Counted from the stretch's first letter, positions 1-8,388 are shown. The stretch: DNA of 64,000 bases from Thermodesulfobacteriota bacterium (GCA_028278625.1 JANQDY010000183.1:18235-82234), one strand, 5' to 3'. The notes: a model not told the origin generated them from the sequence alone. Program-made: numbers and translations.

Positions 1-1
1 G

Positions 2-751
2 CCGCCCATCACGGTACTCCTCCTCATGGCAGTGGCCTTTACGGCGGCAAGGGCCGCGGCCATGGCATTCAACCGCATCGCCGACCGCCACTTGGACGCC
101 CGGAACCCGCGCACCGCCGGACGCGAAATCCCTTCGGGGAAGCTTTCGGTATCGAGCGTATGGGGCCTCATCCTTGTTTCCGTTGCCGTTTTTCTATTGG
201 CTTCATGGGCCATCAATCCCCTGTGCGGCAAACTGGCCCCTATGGCCCTGGTGGTCCTTCTGGGATACTCCTTTACCAAGCGGTTCACGCACCTCTGCCA
301 TTATCTGCTCGGTCTGGCCCTGGGCATGGCGCCTGTTGCCGGATGGATCGCGGTGACCGGCGGTGTTGCTTCGGCACCCATTGTCCTGGGCCTGGGGGTT
401 ATCTTCTGGACCGCGGGCTTTGATATCCTTTACGCCTGCCAGGACGTTCTGTTCGACCGGCACATGGGACTTCATTCCGTTCCCGCCAAAATGGGGACCC
501 AAAAAGCGTTAAGAGTAGCGGCATTGAGTCACGTGGCGGCCTTTGTGCTCTTTGTGGCGGCAGGGGCCCTGGCATCCCTTGGCCTGGGCTTTTACCTTCT
601 TTCCATCATCACCGGGGGTCTTCTGATCTGGGAACACCGGATCATCACGCCCGATGATCTCACGCGCCTGGACATGGCGTTCTTTAAGGTGAATTCCATG
701 GTGTCCACCAGCCTCCTTGTGGCGGTCATCGCCGGTTTGATCCACTTTTGA
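2..751 (+). CDS. ubiA: UbiA-family prenyltransferase, 5' truncated by window edge
   Basis: Integral membrane aromatic prenyltransferase. The reading frame is open from base 2, so the true start lies outside the window. The first Asp-rich signature NRIADRHLDARNPRTAGR is visible (about residues 24-41 of the visible part), followed by several hydrophobic helices and the second Asp-rich stretch near YACQDVLFDRHMG. In organisms with the futalosine route the UbiA homologue (MqnP) prenylates 1,4-dihydroxy-6-naphthoate. Because mqnB and mqnD lie about 6 kb downstream, I infer that role rather than ubiquinone synthesis. The last 60 bases resemble a second degenerate copy at 4331-4408. Confidence 0.9.
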   Translation, partial: PPITVLLLMAVAFTAARAAAMAFNRIADRHLDARNPRTAGREIPSGKLSVSSVWGLILVSVAVFLLASWAINPLCGKLAPMALVVLLGYSFTKRFTHLCHYLLGLALGMAPVAGWIAVTGGVASAPIVLGLGVIFWTAGFDILYACQDVLFDRHMGLHSVPAKMGTQKALRVAALSHVAAFVLFVAAGALASLGLGFYLLSIITGGLLIWEHRIITPDDLTRLDMAFFKVNSMVSTSLLVAVIAGLIHF

Positions 752-824
752 TGCCTTCAAGATTTGCCCCTCCGAAAGGCCCATGAGCCTACTCCCGGGC
801 CGGGAAAACGCCCCTTGACAACAT

Positions 825-841
825 GGCCCAAAGGGCCTTTT
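825..841 (+). terminator. Possible short terminator after ubiA
   Basis: Stem GGCCC/GGGCC (825-829 with 833-837) with an AAA loop, followed by four T. The stem is only 5 bp, so termination is weakly supported. Confidence 0.3.
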
Positions 842-856
842 ACGGATGGAAACGAA

Positions 857-883
857 TTGACTGAGGATTGGACCCTGTAATAT
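857..883 (+). promoter_or_regulatory. Candidate sigma-70 promoter for the 924 gene
   Basis: TTGACT at 857-862 and TAATAT at 878-883, a 15-bp spacer, placed 40 bases before the start at 924. The spacer is shorter than the ideal 17 bp. Confidence 0.4.
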
Positions 884-923
884 AGTTGAAACACTTCTTC
901 CACATGCAAGCAGGAGAATGGGC

Positions 924-1265
924 ATGAAGATGAATGGAACCCTTTTGCTTTTGCCGGTTTGTGTGTTCGTATTGTGCCTCTTTTGTGAAACCGTCTATTC
1001 TCAGGAAGAAGCGACTAAACGGCAGCCGCCTTTGTTCCATGACGCCACGCCATGTGAGAAAGTCCATCTCGAACAAATTAAAGTTCCCGAAGATTTTGCC
1101 ATTAGTCGCTCGGAAGGGCCCACCCATGCCGATTGGGGGGCCCATCGTTTTGTTTTGGTCAGGGCAAACGGAAAGTATTCGGTCAGAGAAACCCGTTGGG
1201 CAAGGGATCAAAAACCTGAAAGTGGTGATGCACGGAAAAATAAGACTTTGCCGGCCGTAATTTGA
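924..1265 (+). CDS. Small exported protein of unknown function
   Basis: A 113-residue protein. The start at 924 is preferred over ATG 918 because the AGGAG at 912-916 sits 7 bases before 924 but only 1 base before 918. It begins with a clear Sec signal peptide (MKMNGTLLLLPVCVFVLCLF, cleavage probably near VYS-QEE), then a short polar mature domain of about 90 residues with one Cys. I recognise no family. It lies 24 bases upstream of the large ankyrin protein on the same strand, so co-transcription is likely. Confidence 0.6.
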   Translation: MKMNGTLLLLPVCVFVLCLFCETVYSQEEATKRQPPLFHDATPCEKVHLEQIKVPEDFAISRSEGPTHADWGAHRFVLVRANGKYSVRETRWARDQKPESGDARKNKTLPAVI

Positions 1266-1289
1266 CCTTTAAGAGAGAGGAGGGAAATT

Positions 1290-3893
1290 ATGGGGTTCGC
1301 ATTGCTCTGGATGGAAAGCCAGGCCTTGGCACTGCTTTTCATTGCCGTCGTTTATGCTGTTTCCGGAAAAATCGGGAAACGGTGGGGACGCGTTGTCCTT
1401 CGCGCCATTGCCTTCCTTTTGCCGCTTTTTTGGGGAGGCGCTTATGTCCTTGCCGCCGGCCTTCTACGTTCCAACAATATCAAACCCGATTGGTTATTGG
1501 CTTACGCGATTTCCTGGACCATCTGCTTTCTGTGCGGCTTTTTCTTGATTCGACGATTTGCCCTCAAGGAAAAGGGAGCGGTCCTGGCCTGCGGATCGTG
1601 GTCACGCCCGGTGCTTTGCTGCGCACTGGGAATCGTTCTCACTTTCCTTGTCATCACATATCTCAAAATGGATTTGGATGCCCGGGCCCAACTGATGTCC
1701 GGACAGACCCGGGGGCTGGCAAAAGCCGTGCGGGTGAAACCGGCACCCATACCCTATGATAAAAACGGCGCCCGCATTTACCAGCAGGCATTCGATGGGA
1801 TCCATCTGCCCCATTGGGCCTCTCGAATCGAGAGCCCCGGATTTGTGCCGAGCATTGGGAATACCAAGGCCGTGCTAAAGAAAAATCAACCGGCCATGTC
1901 ATCGCTCAATCTTGCTGCTCAAGCACCAAATGTCTCTTTCATGCCCGATCCCGCAACGGACCGTCATTGGCCATCCTATGAAGCCCAACTCCCTCCGGTT
2001 CACGGCGCCATTTTGGCATCGCGCTTATTGGGCCTTGACGCCTTTTTAAAAACAGCCAATGGAGACACAAAAGCGGCATTGGCCAGTATCGGGGCTATCG
2101 GCCGCATGGCCCTTCTTTTCAGCCGAACCCCCTATCTTATTGCAAATGGGCTCAGCGGACGTTTGATAGAAACCCGGAAGGCGGTCCTCGAGCGGTCCTT
2201 GGCTTTTTCGCCGGAAATTCATAAGGAACAAATGCCTGTATCGACCAAACCCGAAGGATTTCTGTTCGAATCTTTTTTGCGTGCCCTGGTCATGGAACAA
2301 GCGATGTTTCTCTATTCTTTCTCCAGGGATATCTCCACAAAATCATTGTGCGATCTTCTTTTTATGGGGGGAAATGATGCATTCGAGTATATCTTCTGCA
2401 TTCTTCCCTACCGTATATTCATGCTGGATTCCGAACTTCGATTCCATGATCGTTTTTGGAAAAAGACCTACGATTTTCTTTCCCAACCGGTTTATCAACG
2501 ATTTCAGAAACATCAAGAATGGGAAAAGGAGATGATGAAACACCCGGGCGGAATTATTTCCGCTCTCGCCCTTGCCCGTTTTTCCAAGGTATCCCTCTCT
2601 CCATTTGTGGGAGAAGCCAACTTGCGCCTGTCGGAAGTGGCCGTGGCCGCGGCAGCCTATCATTGGGATAAGGGGGCTTACCCCCTCCGGATCGATAATC
2701 TTGCACCGGACTATATGGCGCACATCCCAATGGATCCTTTTGACGGAAAGCCGCTTAAAATGACAGGCAACGCCCTGGGGGTCACTTTCTACAGTATCGG
2801 TCCGGATTTTAAGGACAATGGAGGAGCCGTCACATTCGAACGCCCCGATGGTCAAAAAGCTTCGGGGGATATCGTCTTCAGGCTCGGGGCGGCCTACGAC
2901 CAGGCCTTTTTAAAACCGGCGTTGCCGCAGTTGGCCGCCAATGGCAACATGATGATGGTTCAAAGGGCATTGGCAGCGGGCGCCGATGTCAATCAGAACT
3001 TTCCGCTGGTGGCCGCGGCCGCGGCCGGGCACTCTGACATCGTTCGCCTGCTTCTGGAAAAAGGCGCTGATATCGATGTCATGACCCGTGTGCCTAAAAA
3101 AACCGGAAAGAGAGGGAAGGAGGAAGGAGAATTTTCCTTCACGGAGGACGACCGCATTATCGGCGGAATGACCGCGCTAATGGCGGCAGCCGTGAACGGG
3201 CGGGAAAAAACCCTTCTACTTCTGCTAAATGGCGGCGCAAACCCTCGAATGGCCAATCCAAAAGGGCGGAACGCCTTGATTGTGGCCCAGGGAATTGGGC
3301 TCCTGAAAGCGGGAGAGTGGATGAGCGGCAAGCTGGAAAACATCAAAAGAGCAAAAATGGAAATCAAGTCGCTCGATGTCAGGGTAAAAGCGCTTAAAGC
3401 GAAAGCCGATGGGCTCTTTAAGAGCGATGAGTCGCTTAAGGCACTCACCTTGGCCGAGTCCAGGCTCTCAAGGACCAGGCGCCATGTGGAAGACTGGGAG
3501 GCGCCAAATGGGCCTTTGACACACGTCCGCGGTGAACCCGCGGCTTCGGAATCCTTTGGCCCCCGCACGGATATCACACAACGCCTGCTGGCAGCCGGAT
3601 CGGATATCCGTGGAAAAGACAAACTGGGTATCACAGCACTAATGGCGGCGGCCTTTGATGGGGACATGGAGAGTGTTCGGTTGCTCATTTTTAAGGGTGC
3701 CGATATCAACAGCAGAAACCATTTTGGTTGGACCCCGCTGATTGTTGCAAGAGCCCGTGGGAATCTCGCAATTGAAAAGCTGCTCATTGATGAAGGCGCA
3801 ATTCCCGGTGCCAAAGACGATGAAATTGTCAATCGTCTGATGTGGGGCCTTGAACAAATGAAGACGGCGCCGCAACGAAAGCGAAAAAAATGA
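1290..3893 (+). CDS. Large membrane-anchored protein with pseudopilin-like segment and ankyrin repeats
   Basis: An 867-residue protein with AGGAGG just upstream of the start. The N-terminus has about four hydrophobic segments (roughly residues 5-25, 35-60, 65-85, 105-125). A long extracytoplasmic-looking region follows, including about residues 456-520 (KGAYPLRIDNLAPDYMAHIP, then YSIGPDFKDNGG). That type of segment recurs in type II secretion pseudopilin-like and other exported proteins. Ankyrin-type repeats lie at about 545-600, 626-670 and 760-850, with hallmarks such as LLLEKGADI, TALMAAA and TPLIVARARGN. A charged helical linker of about 80 residues separates the repeat blocks. Function unknown; probably a membrane-tethered protein-interaction scaffold. 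Confidence 0.8.
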   Translation: MGFALLWMESQALALLFIAVVYAVSGKIGKRWGRVVLRAIAFLLPLFWGGAYVLAAGLLRSNNIKPDWLLAYAISWTICFLCGFFLIRRFALKEKGAVLACGSWSRPVLCCALGIVLTFLVITYLKMDLDARAQLMSGQTRGLAKAVRVKPAPIPYDKNGARIYQQAFDGIHLPHWASRIESPGFVPSIGNTKAVLKKNQPAMSSLNLAAQAPNVSFMPDPATDRHWPSYEAQLPPVHGAILASRLLGLDAFLKTANGDTKAALASIGAIGRMALLFSRTPYLIANGLSGRLIETRKAVLERSLAFSPEIHKEQMPVSTKPEGFLFESFLRALVMEQAMFLYSFSRDISTKSLCDLLFMGGNDAFEYIFCILPYRIFMLDSELRFHDRFWKKTYDFLSQPVYQRFQKHQEWEKEMMKHPGGIISALALARFSKVSLSPFVGEANLRLSEVAVAAAAYHWDKGAYPLRIDNLAPDYMAHIPMDPFDGKPLKMTGNALGVTFYSIGPDFKDNGGAVTFERPDGQKASGDIVFRLGAAYDQAFLKPALPQLAANGNMMMVQRALAAGADVNQNFPLVAAAAAGHSDIVRLLLEKGADIDVMTRVPKKTGKRGKEEGEFSFTEDDRIIGGMTALMAAAVNGREKTLLLLLNGGANPRMANPKGRNALIVAQGIGLLKAGEWMSGKLENIKRAKMEIKSLDVRVKALKAKADGLFKSDESLKALTLAESRLSRTRRHVEDWEAPNGPLTHVRGEPAASESFGPRTDITQRLLAAGSDIRGKDKLGITALMAAAFDGDMESVRLLIFKGADINSRNHFGWTPLIVARARGNLAIEKLLIDEGAIPGAKDDEIVNRLMWGLEQMKTAPQRKRKK

Positions 3894-3902
3894 TTGTCAA
3901 AT

Positions 3903-3928
3903 GGACGGGCGGTCTCAACCGTCCGCCC
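3903..3928 (+). terminator. Hairpin after the ankyrin gene
   Basis: Arms 3903-3913 and 3918-3928 pair over 11 positions with one mismatch and one G-U pair, around the loop CTCA. It begins 10 bases after the stop codon. No T-run follows, so it may be a processing or weak terminator structure. Confidence 0.45.
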
Positions 3929-3956
3929 CTCTATACGGGGAATCCAACTGAATGTC

Positions 3957-4292
3957 ATGGGAGATGAAATCTCCCATTGGCTCTGTGACAGCATGGAAGA
4001 AGCCCTTGCGGAATTGGAAGGGCATTTCACAAAGACGGTCGAGAGCTGACCCGGGATGATCATGTTTTTGACTTGACGCACCATACGGAATTGATCGTAA
4101 CGGATTCACCAGCTGCTAACCAGACAGGGTGGCGATGATGAATTTATTCAGGTGGAAGGGGAATGGCGGATTGTAAAGGTGGATCGCCGGTTTGCCTGGG
4201 CCAAAGCAAAGGATCCCGATCAAGAACACCCGTCCGTGGGCTATAAGGCAATTATCAAGAACCTGCGTACAAAAGACCGCTCCGAATTGTAA
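3957..4292 (+). pseudogene. Decayed open reading frame with two frame changes
   Basis: Three stretches look like one broken protein: frame A 3957-4049 (begins MGDEISHWLCDSMEEALAEL), a second frame 4049-4138 (DDHVFDLTHHTELIVTDS), then back to frame A from 4134 to the TAA at 4290 (EFIQVEGEWRIVKVDRRFAW ... SVGYKAIIKNLRTKDRSEL). Composition is typical of cytoplasmic protein, while each stretch is too short alone. Two compensating frameshifts would join them. No family recognised. It could instead be noncoding sequence with chance open frames. Confidence 0.35.
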
Positions 4293-4330
4293 TCATCAAT
4301 CACACTTTTTACTGAGCGACCAGATGTTAG

Positions 4331-4408
4331 GTCAACTCAACAGTTTCCAACAGCGTCCTGCTGCCGACCATCGCCGGTTTGATCCGACCCGGTGAAATGG
4401 GGCGTTGA
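4331..4408 (+). pseudogene. Degenerate second copy of the ubiA 3' end
   Basis: Read from 4331 this stretch gives VNSTVSNSVLLPTIAGLI, against VNSMVSTSLLVAVIAGLI at the C-terminus of the prenyltransferase (bases 689-742). By hand count 12 of 18 residues and 41 of 54 bases match, with a 17-base exact match (727-743 and 4369-4385). The upstream codon is a stop (TAG where the gene has AAG), so this is a non-functional fragment in the same orientation as ubiA. Confidence 0.6.
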
Positions 4409-4501
4409 TTCGGCACATCTTTTATTGAAGATTTGCCCGAGATTTTGGTATTGTGGCTTTTAGACCTCTTTTCCAGCAGGAATGTCCCATGCTCAAAATG
4501 C

Positions 4502-4524
4502 AATTTAAGCTTATAGCTTAAATT
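4502..4524. promoter_or_regulatory. Perfect AT-rich inverted repeat
   Basis: Ten-base arms AATTTAAGCT / AGCTTAAATT separated by TAT, 66 bases before the 4590 start. No T-run specific to one strand follows, so an operator or cruciform is as likely as a terminator. Confidence 0.45.
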
Positions 4525-4589
4525 ATTGTTTATAAGCCATTTGTTTTACAAATGCACAAAGAACAGATGGAGAAGTAAGGAGAGGAACA

Positions 4590-5651
4590 ATGAAAGAAGT
4601 CATCACTGCAATCGCCGTTCTTTTTGTTTCCCTGAGTCTTTCAACACAGACCATTGCCGAAACGAAGTTAGGTCCGGACCAGATCAGCATGGTGGGTGCC
4701 GTTGAAACAGGTTCTCCTACCACGCACGACCCCAAAGGGGCCGTTGTTTCGGCCATCAACGGCTATATCGGTTTTAACTATTCCTATGGCGGATATTTTG
4801 CTGCTTCCGGCACCGGCGCCATGGGCGTTTACGGTTCTTCCTCCGGCAGCAACGGCATGGGGATCTATGGCACCGCCATTGCGGCAAACGGCTGGGCCGT
4901 TTATGGGGATGCGACAGGTATCAGCGGCCGGGGCGTTTGCGGCTATGCTTCCAATACCGGGCCAGGCACAAAATACGGCGGATACTTCACCTCCGAAGGG
5001 CAAAACGGCATCGGTGCCCGGGGTGAGGCTTCGGGAGAGGACGGCACCGGCCTGTTCGGCAGGGCCACGGGAACCAACGGCAATGGTGTCGTGGGTGACG
5101 GCTTGCTCTACGATTTCTACGCAATCGGTGCAGGTGTCAATTATGGGCCGTTTACCGGGGCCCACGATGTGAAACTGGATGAAGCGATGCCTTTGGAAGT
5201 CCCTGCCGGAATGATCGTTTCCATAACGGGCAAGACAGTTACAAGAAAGGATGAAACAGGAGCCGTATCCATCTCTTCCACCCTGCCCACCGTGACCCTC
5301 TCTGACATTCCCAAGGACAAAACGGTCTTGGGCGCTTTTGTTTCCGAAGTTCCCCTTCCCGGAAAGCATTGGTACAAACCTTTAAAAGGAGAGCGGTTCG
5401 GCGTGGTCAACGCTTTGGGGGAAGGCCGCGTCTGGGTGACCGATCGAAACGGTGAAATCGCTGCCGGGGACTACATTACCACTTCCGACATTCCCGGTTA
5501 CGGCCAGATGCAGGATGATGATCTGCTCCATTCCTACACCGTGGGCAAGGCCATCGAAACCGTGGATTGGAATGCGGTGACCGTTACCCTTAACCACAAT
5601 GGGAGGATCTACAAGGCGTATCTCATCGCCGTTGTGTATACAGGCGGCTAA
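4590..5651 (+). CDS. Exported repeat protein with tail-fibre/peptidase-G2-like character
   Basis: A 353-residue protein with AGGAGAGG ahead of the start. It carries a Sec signal peptide (about residues 1-23, cleavage near IAE). Residues about 60-175 contain imperfect short repeats rich in Gly and aromatic residues (GAMGVYGSSSGSNGMGIYG, GWAVYGD, GRGVCGYAS, GTGLFGRATG), the pattern seen in beta-solenoid surface and phage-tail-like proteins. The C-terminal half (FTGAHDVKLDEAMPLEVPAG onward) resembles the peptidase G2/intramolecular chaperone type domains that follow such repeats. Likely a secreted or surface-attached protein; no substrate is evident. Convergent with the TM2 gene, one base between stop codons. 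Confidence 0.7.
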   Translation: MKEVITAIAVLFVSLSLSTQTIAETKLGPDQISMVGAVETGSPTTHDPKGAVVSAINGYIGFNYSYGGYFAASGTGAMGVYGSSSGSNGMGIYGTAIAANGWAVYGDATGISGRGVCGYASNTGPGTKYGGYFTSEGQNGIGARGEASGEDGTGLFGRATGTNGNGVVGDGLLYDFYAIGAGVNYGPFTGAHDVKLDEAMPLEVPAGMIVSITGKTVTRKDETGAVSISSTLPTVTLSDIPKDKTVLGAFVSEVPLPGKHWYKPLKGERFGVVNALGEGRVWVTDRNGEIAAGDYITTSDIPGYGQMQDDDLLHSYTVGKAIETVDWNAVTVTLNHNGRIYKAYLIAVVYTGG

Positions 5652-5652
5652 T

Positions 5653-6057
5653 TCATTCTAATGATTGGCCGTTTAGAATGGAAACCTGTTCGTTTATGGT
5701 CCAGAGGTCAAAAAGATATCCGAGGCCGAAGATCCCCCCGGTCAACAGATAAATGATTCCCGAAAGCCATTTTCCCATGTAGAAGCGGTGGATGCCGAAA
5801 AAACCCAAGAAAGTGAGCAGTATCCATGCGACCGTATAATCCAGATCTCCTTCCTGATACCTGAAATCAGCCTGACGGTCCATGGCGGGGATCAGGAAAA
5901 AGTCGACAATCCAGCCGATCAGGAAAAGCCCGAAAGTGAAAAACCAGATGGTCCCTGAAATCGGCTTTCCATAGTAAAACCTATGGGACCCCGTAAAACC
6001 GAAAAGCCAGAGAATGTAGCCCACAGTCTTTAAATGCGTGTCCCTTGAACGGTCCAT
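5653..6057 (-). CDS. Protein with two tandem TM2 domains
   Basis: A 134-residue membrane protein. It contains two copies of the TM2 module: residues about 10-55 ([19 protein letters not shown] ... GWIVDFFLI) and about 75-122 ([18 protein letters not shown] ... GYLFDLWTI). Each has the GxxGxHRFYxGK signature, a helix pair and a Asp in the second helix. Most TM2 proteins carry one module. The function of the family in bacteria is not established. Confidence 0.85.
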   Translation of the reverse strand: MDRSRDTHLKTVGYILWLFGFTGSHRFYYGKPISGTIWFFTFGLFLIGWIVDFFLIPAMDRQADFRYQEGDLDYTVAWILLTFLGFFGIHRFYMGKWLSGIIYLLTGGIFGLGYLFDLWTINEQVSILNGQSLE

Positions 6058-6162
6058 TTGCCCCTCCGGTCTTTTTGTTATCGGGGGGCTTTCTGCAAAA
6101 GAAAACCCCTGTGCCTTCTGGTTCCTTATTGCCGGGTCCCTCTGATCAACCTGCGAGGCCCT

Positions 6163-7005
6163 TCAATGTGCCATCAACGGCAGGTTTGAGGGCACGAGCA
6201 GTCCGGCGGACTCGGCCCGCTTAAACAACACCGCGACTGCCTTTTCTCCTTCATCCCCCAGATCCCCGGTAAACCGGTTTACATAGAGATCGATGTGCTG
6301 ACGGATCACCTGCGGCGCCATCTCCTGGGCATGGGACCGGACATAATCCCTGACCATGGGCGAACCGCTTTTTGCCAGGGCAAGGGACCGGCGGATTCGT
6401 TCATCCACTTCTTTTGCCACAGGGGTTCCGAGACGCCTTTGAATGGCGATGCCGCCCAAGGGAATGGGGAGTCCGGTCTCCTCTTCCCACCACTCGCCCA
6501 GATCGAGAACGGCCCGAAGACCGTAGGCATCCAGGGTAAACCGTCCTTCATGAATGACCAACCCGAACTCCGCTTCGCCGTCTCTCACCGCCGGCATTAC
6601 CTCTGAAAAGACCATTTGACGGAACTTGGGTTCAGTTCCCATAAAGAGGGTCAACAGAAGCCGCGCCGTTGTCAAATTCCCCGGCGCCGCAATGGTCCCT
6701 TTTTTGAGATCCGTCAAACGGGTACCCGGCCGGGCCACCAGCACCGGTCCGCAGCCCCTGCCCAGGGCGCCTCCCGAGTGGAGCAGCGCGTATTTCTCCC
6801 GGACCTTGCCGAAGGCGAAAAAGGAGAGCTTGGTAACATCCAGCTTCTCTTTGAGGGCCCATTCGTTCAGGGTTTCCACGTCGGCCAAAACGGTCTCGAA
6901 AATGGGCGAACCAACCTTTGAAGGCGGATTAAGCCCCGCGAAAACGTAGGTATCATTGGGGCATGTTGAGTACCCGATCGTTAGTTTTTTCAATAGTTTT
7001 TCCAT
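6163..7005 (-). CDS. mqnD: 1,4-dihydroxy-6-naphthoate synthase
   Basis: A 280-residue protein, the usual MqnD length. The N-terminal LTIGYSTCPNDTYVFAGL is diagnostic, and TRLTDLKKGTIAAPGNLTTA and LVIHEGRFT further support the family. It converts cyclic de-hypoxanthinyl futalosine into 1,4-dihydroxy-6-naphthoate in the futalosine menaquinone pathway and has a periplasmic-binding-protein fold. The ATG overlaps the 3' end of mqnB by 16 bases, so translational coupling is likely. Confidence 0.95.
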   Translation of the reverse strand: MEKLLKKLTIGYSTCPNDTYVFAGLNPPSKVGSPIFETVLADVETLNEWALKEKLDVTKLSFFAFGKVREKYALLHSGGALGRGCGPVLVARPGTRLTDLKKGTIAAPGNLTTARLLLTLFMGTEPKFRQMVFSEVMPAVRDGEAEFGLVIHEGRFTLDAYGLRAVLDLGEWWEEETGLPIPLGGIAIQRRLGTPVAKEVDERIRRSLALAKSGSPMVRDYVRSHAQEMAPQVIRQHIDLYVNRFTGDLGDEGEKAVAVLFKRAESAGLLVPSNLPLMAH

Positions 7006-7685
7006 AAAAATTCAAGCAATGCCTTCTGCGGCGCCAGATTTGCCCGGTCAAAATCCCACCGGGACTTTTCGCGATCACCCGCCTGGTTGCTGATGCCTCT
7101 GATTTCAACGGCTCTGTAACCGAACCGATGCCCTGCCAGGGCCAGGGCATACCCTTCCATGTTTTCAGAAAGCGCTCCAAAATGCGCGGCCCGGTCCCGG
7201 GCCTGCCGGAGATCTCCTGAAACCCCCACAACCGTGAGCGACGGACCATGGACGGTCCGGCCCGCTTTCTCGGCGTGATCAAGCAGTCGGGCTGACATCT
7301 CATTATCCAGCGAAATCTCCTGCCTGATTCCGCAAAGCCCCATTCCGCCTGCATCGCCGATTCCCGGGGCCATGGGGATGCCCAATTCCGCCAGGATCTC
7401 CTTATCCGCGATCACCATATCCCCTGTCTTCAATCCCGAACCCGGCAATGCGCCGGCCGATCCCACCATCACCATGACATCCGGCGGTTCCATTTTACAG
7501 AAAGCACCCAGGGCCATGGCGGCCGCCGCAACACCCACCCCGGTAATGCCCAGATTGATTTTGTTGGGACCCACTGCGCCCTCAAACCATGGAAAACCGC
7601 CCGGACGACCGCTTAACCGTGCATCGGCCGTCTTTAGCAAGAGTTTCAGTTCATTTTCCACTGCTGCCAGGATCCAGATTTTCAT
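6990..7685 (-). CDS. mqnB: Futalosine hydrolase
   Basis: A 231-residue nucleosidase of the MTA/SAH nucleosidase (PNP) fold. Visible motifs: LGITGVGVAAAAMALG, VMVGSAGALPGSGLKTGDMV, and SENMEGYALALAGHRFG with the substrate-binding Met-Glu, followed by VEIRGISNQAGDR. MqnB splits futalosine to dehypoxanthinyl futalosine and hypoxanthine. It lies between tetR (4-base ATGA overlap upstream) and mqnD (16-base overlap downstream), which makes a tight three-gene operon. MqnA and MqnC are not in the window. Confidence 0.93.
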   Translation of the reverse strand: MKIWILAAVENELKLLLKTADARLSGRPGGFPWFEGAVGPNKINLGITGVGVAAAAMALGAFCKMEPPDVMVMVGSAGALPGSGLKTGDMVIADKEILAELGIPMAPGIGDAGGMGLCGIRQEISLDNEMSARLLDHAEKAGRTVHGPSLTVVGVSGDLRQARDRAAHFGALSENMEGYALALAGHRFGYRAVEIRGISNQAGDREKSRWDFDRANLAPQKALLEFLWKNY

Positions 7686-8335
7686 CGGCCCATGCCGTTT
7701 CTCAGAATGTCCATAATCCCGTCGATTTCTCGATTCGCTTCCGTTGAATGGTCATGTGTGCCGCTCCGGCGCCTGTGTTGAAACCGGGAATGGTAGGTAT
7801 GAACGAAACGGTCCACCACCGCTTCCACCATAAAGGCCGAGGTCCCGGGATCGAGGTCGGGTCTCAAATCCCCTCTTTCGATCCCCTGTTCTATCAGTTC
7901 TTCAATGAACGCCAGGGATTCCCTGTGAACCTCGGCCACAATCTCCCGTTTGTAGGGTGAATCCCCGGTAAAAAGAATGCGGTAATATATGGCCGCCAGG
8001 CCCGGATGGGCGCTGATGAAATCGAGACCCGCCAGCATCACTTTCCGAAGACGCGAAAAAAAATCGTCCGAAGCGCTTTCATCACGCACCTTTCGCAAGT
8101 AATCTTTCACACGGCCCAGGGCCATTTTGTACACAAAAGCGAACAGACCCGCCTTGTTTTTAAAATATTTGAAGAGTGCTCCCTTGGAAATACCCGCGGA
8201 TTTCACCACCACGTTCATGCTGGCATTGTTATAATTATTGTCCGCAAACTCGTTGATGGCGGCATTTAAAACCCTTTCTCGCTTTTCTTCGTCCAGTTGC
8301 AGGAACATCTTGGTGGCGGTTGTGGGAATGCCCAT
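7682..8335 (-). CDS. TetR/AcrR-family regulator co-transcribed with mqnBD
   Basis: A 217-residue regulator. An in-frame ATG exists at 8419, but MGIPTTATKMFLQLDEEKRE at 8335 gives the usual short lead before the HTH, so it is preferred. The HTH (about residues 15-60) reads RVLNAAINEFADNNYNNASM ... AGISKGALFKYFKNKAGLFA, standard for TetR. The C-terminal ligand domain is typical of the AcrR type. Its TGA overlaps the mqnB ATG. The upstream region holds three dyad repeats that may be operators. Ligand unknown; it could also control the granule genes transcribed divergently. Confidence 0.88.
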   Translation of the reverse strand: MGIPTTATKMFLQLDEEKRERVLNAAINEFADNNYNNASMNVVVKSAGISKGALFKYFKNKAGLFAFVYKMALGRVKDYLRKVRDESASDDFFSRLRKVMLAGLDFISAHPGLAAIYYRILFTGDSPYKREIVAEVHRESLAFIEELIEQGIERGDLRPDLDPGTSAFMVEAVVDRFVHTYHSRFQHRRRSGTHDHSTEANREIDGIMDILRNGMGR

Positions 8336-8388
8336 TTCTGATACTCTTTTATGAAGGTTAAACCGTCTCTTCTTTCGATTGTGCATAG

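Noticed and set aside
2993..4084. 363-codon open frame on the minus strand
   Set aside because: It is antisense to the ankyrin gene, has biased Ser/Pro/Arg composition and no family; a shadow of high-GC codon usage.
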